Assembly: GCA_011033025.1 (NCBI GenBank)
Contig: WFMF01000111.1
Location: 248,001 to 312,000 of the forward strand
Origin: Beroe forskalii
Lineage: Eukaryota; Ctenophora; Nuda; Beroida; Beroidae
Direction of reading: 5' to 3'
Length of the DNA stretch: 64,000 nt
Below are positions 61,201-64,000 of the stretch, in pieces. The notes beneath the pieces are model-generated. The model was not told the DNA's origin and did not search any database. It was given only the letters and a program-made list of their open reading frames with translations. A program made the translations under genes and the position numbers. The first letter of the stretch is position 1; each line of letters begins with the position of its first letter.

Positions 61201-61919
61201 GCTTTAGTTTTTTTTTCGTAATACCACTAGAAAGGCACTAAAAATTGTGTTTTGATGTAAAAAGTTGACCGCTTTGTCTTAATTTAATAACCATGGCAAA
61301 ATGTGTGCACATACACGCCTTACAAAATATTCATTATTTAGGAGAATGTTTACGATTAGTGTCGATTCAATTTAATTAATTAACATCAATTTGTATTTTC
61401 TCAGTGAGTACGATGGTCATCTGATGCTGCCATTTCGTAATGATATCATTAAATTTCATGAAATTTTTAAAAATATCCCTGTGTTAGTTATTAAAAGATG
61501 GCGTTTTCAAATAACAAAATCATTTTTGAAATAATTCAAGAACATTTTGATATCTTGAAATGGACTTTAAGGTGATAACTCAATATAATGTATGATAATA
61601 TTGCTGTTTTCTAGTATGAGAAAAAGTAATTCAAAAGGTTATAATTGGAGATATCACCTCTTCAAATTATTTTTGGAAGTTAAAGTTTCAACCAAAGGTG
61701 ATAACTGGTAATTTTCAGGTAATTAATTAATTATAATTAATTAGGTGGAAATCGGAAGGAGTGAAAACTTTATCTGATTATACTATAGTATGTAACACTA
61801 TTCAGAAAACCAAAAATTGAGATCATTTGACCATTAGTTTTGAAGTAAATCAGTTTTTTTCGATTATCTCAAAACTATACTTTTTGAGTTATCACCTTTT
61901 GATTTGAAGGTGACGATAT
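58251..61919. mobile_element. Inverted-repeat element (ATATCGTCACC) in FHIT intron, copy 2 only
   Basis: Ends ATATCGTCACCTTCAAATCA and complement, perfect for 34 bp to GGTGATAACTC. Beyond the ends both arms are rich in loosely repeated GGTGATAACTC / GTTATAACTC motifs (58,270-58,620 and 61,560-61,905). Copy 1 has different sequence here, so the target duplication cannot be read; TA or TAT is possible. No transposase seen. It holds a LINE insertion. Confidence 0.7.
59469..61004 (-). mobile_element. 5'-truncated LINE with RNase H domain and poly(A) tail
   Basis: Flanked by the 11-bp duplication CACCTCAATAT (59,458-59,468 and 61,005-61,015). The left border is a run of about 20 T, i.e. a poly(A) tail on the minus strand. 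The minus-strand frame from 61,007 to 60,462 (181 codons) starts inside an RNase H domain (VEVTWLRGHVGIPGNEIADQ) and continues with a CNLC...H-type zinc motif (PICNLCSMTLQDNNHILYFC). This is the end of ORF2 in I, R1 or Jockey-like LINEs. About 970 bp of 3' UTR follow. A textbook target-primed insertion that lost its 5' end. Confidence 0.9.
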
Positions 61920-62307
61920 TATTTTATAAGTGATTCCATGATTTAAGGTGTTAATTGAAAATGGATATCCTATATCTAATGTTGTAATAACCGCTTTGTA
62001 TTTATTGCCCAAAAATGAATGATGAACATATTAACCAGGAGCACAGATGATCTCCAAGGCTCTCAAATCTCACTACCAGACAAGCAGCTTGACAGTGGTT
62101 ATACAGGATGGGGAGCATGCTGGGCAGTCCGTGCCCCATGTCCACGTGCACCTCCTGCCCCGTCAGGAGGGAGACTTCACTAACAACGACGATATCTACC
62201 AAGAAATCGAGAGGGTGGACAGTCACAGGAGGGAAGGGAGAAGTTTAGAGGACATGGAGAGAGAAGCTGCACTTTACCGGCGACTAGTTGCTCATCATGC
62301 ACACTAG

Positions 62308-63310
62308 ATCAAATTTAGTTTATAGTAAGCGGTTACTGAAGTCTGAAAATGTGAAAGATGTCTTAGGGAGCAAGTAAAAACGTTCAATGATACGATAGAG
62401 TTTTAAAATCAGGAGCTTTCGAAAATCATGTGATTATCGTCGTCACCTGTGATAGATGTTATACTGTACTATCTTTTTATGGGGTTTTTCGTAATAAACG
62501 TTTTAGCTTTGGTACCTTCTAGAACTCTAGAACTTCTATTTAGAACAGATTGAGAGTCACTAACAGTAACAGTATTTAGTTCAATGTGAATAGTAATTAA
62601 AGCAGACAATCTTAGTGGCTAGTGCTTTGCTTTTTGGGTGACTTTTCTTCGATTTTTGGATGAGTTATCCAACATAGCTACATAGCAACTCAGTCTCCCC
62701 ATATGATACAATAGTTGTTGAAACTTTGATAAGTCGATTTAAATATTAGCCCATACAGGGGCCTTCTCTTAATTACGTTCGCATTTCCCCCGATTTTCAC
62801 TTTCAGACTAACTCCCCCCATAGTTTACACTTTGTTACAAATTCGAAATCCACTCCTTTCCCCCTCACATTATATCGTTCGCCTTGTTGATACAAACCTC
62901 CCTCTCCCGCACTTGTTACAAATTTGAAAAAACCCTATTCCTTAATTGGCGAGAGAATTTGTTAATTGATACCGATTGGAATCCACTGAGACCTGCTGTA
63001 TTCTAGGATGTAATCTCATACAGTGTTATCATGCCAGACATCCTTCAAACATCAGACCACTACAAGCACAGTCGCAAATGGACACTCACAGGTCTCACTT
63101 TCACTTGTTACAATTAACGTTCCCAACGTTTGCAGCTATTTTAGTGACCTTGATACTTTGATTGACCATGATTCTTGAAAGTTACTAAGGGTGCGTCCTT
63201 TTTTTGAATTTTTGGCATACCTCTACTTTCTGGTTGGGTCTTGTAGATCTCGATGAGCTGATCACAAATATCTCCATTAAACTTTTTGGTTGACAATAAC
63301 TTCCTTGTTC
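62308..63310. other. FHIT to helical-repeat gene intergenic region, copy 2
   Basis: Collinear with 35,072-36,108; no gene. Small indels only, for example AGCTACAT at about 62,676 not in copy 1. Confidence 0.35.
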
Positions 63311-63311
63311 A

Positions 63312-64000
63312 GTGGCTTATCCCTCATTATTGATTGGGCAACAAGTCAGAGCTAGAATTATAGAATTATCTAGAAAAGAAAAAAAGGGGGCAACCGCCTG
63401 TGTCACATTCCACCTGGTAACACCCCTGACTCGTGATGAGCTTATCGAGATCTACCATAAAGTGGTGGTGAAAAAGGGCGCGCCCCAAAGCCTAATTAGG
63501 TGATTATACCTCGAGACTAAATAGAGACTAATTAACGATAGGCATTCACCTTCAGCATTCCTTATTTACTTATGTCCTTAATAAACCTTCCATTATATGA
63601 AAACATTTCCTGTTAATTGTTCATTGTAGGGAAATGGGGCAGAATGCATAGCATGCTTGGTATTTTTGTTGGACGATGCAAGAACTCCACTCACCAAGAA
63701 GAAATCTCTGCTGGGAGAAATAAACCATCTGTTGAGGTACCTATTTTCCATTATTCTCCTTTTAGGAAGAATCTGTTATTCCTAAATGCAAAATTAATAG
63801 ACAGAATTCCTGTAAGCATATCCCCGCCATCCTCTGATGGATTTTAGTAAGACTTTATCAAACTTTTGTCAATCATCCAATTTCCAACTTCCAAGTTTCT
63901 GAGCAGGCTCCACACCTTTTCTTAGGTTGTCCGATGAACTTAAAGTAATGCTACGTGACTGTTCTCTTGCTAAAAGTCTTGGAAAAATCCTTGTGTCAAC
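63312..64000 (+). CDS. Helical-repeat gene, copy 2, 5' exons only
   Basis: Matches 36,109-36,780: an exon ending near 63,496 (HKVVVKKGAPQSL), one at 63,631-63,736 and one starting at 63,926. The first two do not join in frame here, because run-length differences exist (CTAATTAG for CTATTAG; GGGGCAGAATGC for GGGGGCAGGAATGC). The window ends inside the third exon. Either a damaged allele or consensus errors. Confidence 0.6.

Larger units (their letters stand above)
57644..62307 (+). pseudogene. FHIT: FHIT copy 2, first exon out of frame
   Basis: Same two exons as copy 1: about 57,644-57,822 and 62,039-62,307. Exon 2 is intact and codes for the HIT triad (PHVHVHL) with one visible change (RREGRS instead of RREERS). 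Exon 1 has small length differences from copy 1: one T fewer near 57,663 (CAGCACTGATAAC) and changes around 57,693-57,708, so the frame from the ATG closes after seven codons. With the rest nearly unchanged, consensus error is as likely as real loss. The intron is 4.2 kb because of an inserted element. Confidence 0.85.

Overview
The window is nuclear DNA from an invertebrate animal. It has animal-type single-copy housekeeping genes split by short GT-AG introns, an AT-rich background, and a heavy load of transposons, foldback (long inverted repeat) elements and minisatellites. I cannot name the species. Five host genes are recognisable, in the order EXOSC4/RRP41 (exosome ring subunit), DPM1 (dolichol-phosphate mannose synthase), GRPEL1 (mitochondrial GrpE), FHIT (diadenosine polyphosphate hydrolase) and an unidentified helical-repeat (ARM/HEAT-like) gene that runs off the sequence. 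They do not form an operon or one pathway.

The main architectural fact is that most of the window is present twice. Segment A1 (about 1-9,282) carries EXOSC4 with frame breaks. Segment B (about 11,960-41,240) carries an intact EXOSC4, DPM1, GRPEL1, FHIT and the helical-repeat gene. Segment A2 (about 41,556-64,000) carries GRPEL1, FHIT and the helical-repeat gene again. Gene order is collinear between copies. The copies differ by scattered substitutions, small indels and clean transposon presence/absence. The joins near 9,282 and 41,240 both fall inside the second arm of a long inverted repeat, and the sequence after 41,240 is a garbled copy of the expected arm. The simplest reading is two divergent haplotypes of one locus laid end to end in one contig (A-B-A), not real gene duplication; a tandem segmental duplication remains possible.

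Region by region: 27-5,774 is a compound insertion with a broken Penelope-like retroelement (reverse transcriptase plus GIY-YIG endonuclease), split by a twice-repeated 1.4-kb non-coding unit and a small foldback. 5,775-9,282 is EXOSC4 copy 1 and its repeat-rich downstream. 9,283-11,950 is unassigned sequence plus a 1.1-kb foldback. 12,050-18,310 is intact EXOSC4 copy 2 with two copy-specific insertions and a minisatellite-armed foldback. 18,812-19,525 is DPM1. 20,000-27,441 is GRPEL1 copy 1, whose introns hold foldbacks and a LINE-type ORF1. 28,616-31,748 is a hAT transposon nested in another hAT-like element. 33,558-35,071 is FHIT copy 1. 36,109-40,352 is the helical-repeat gene, with a 1.75-kb minisatellite in one intron whose units carry splice-site sequences. 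41,633-54,750 is the foldback and GRPEL1 copy 2, whose first intron is enlarged by a GIY-YIG retroelement and a 5.6-kb giant foldback. 57,644-62,307 is FHIT copy 2, with an inverted-repeat insertion holding a 5'-truncated LINE. The rest is the start of the second helical-repeat gene copy.

Because many insertions are in one copy and missing from the other, the window gives filled/empty site pairs, so several element boundaries and target-site duplications can be read directly. No LTR retrovirus kin, Polintons, CRISPR arrays, tRNA or rRNA genes were recognised.
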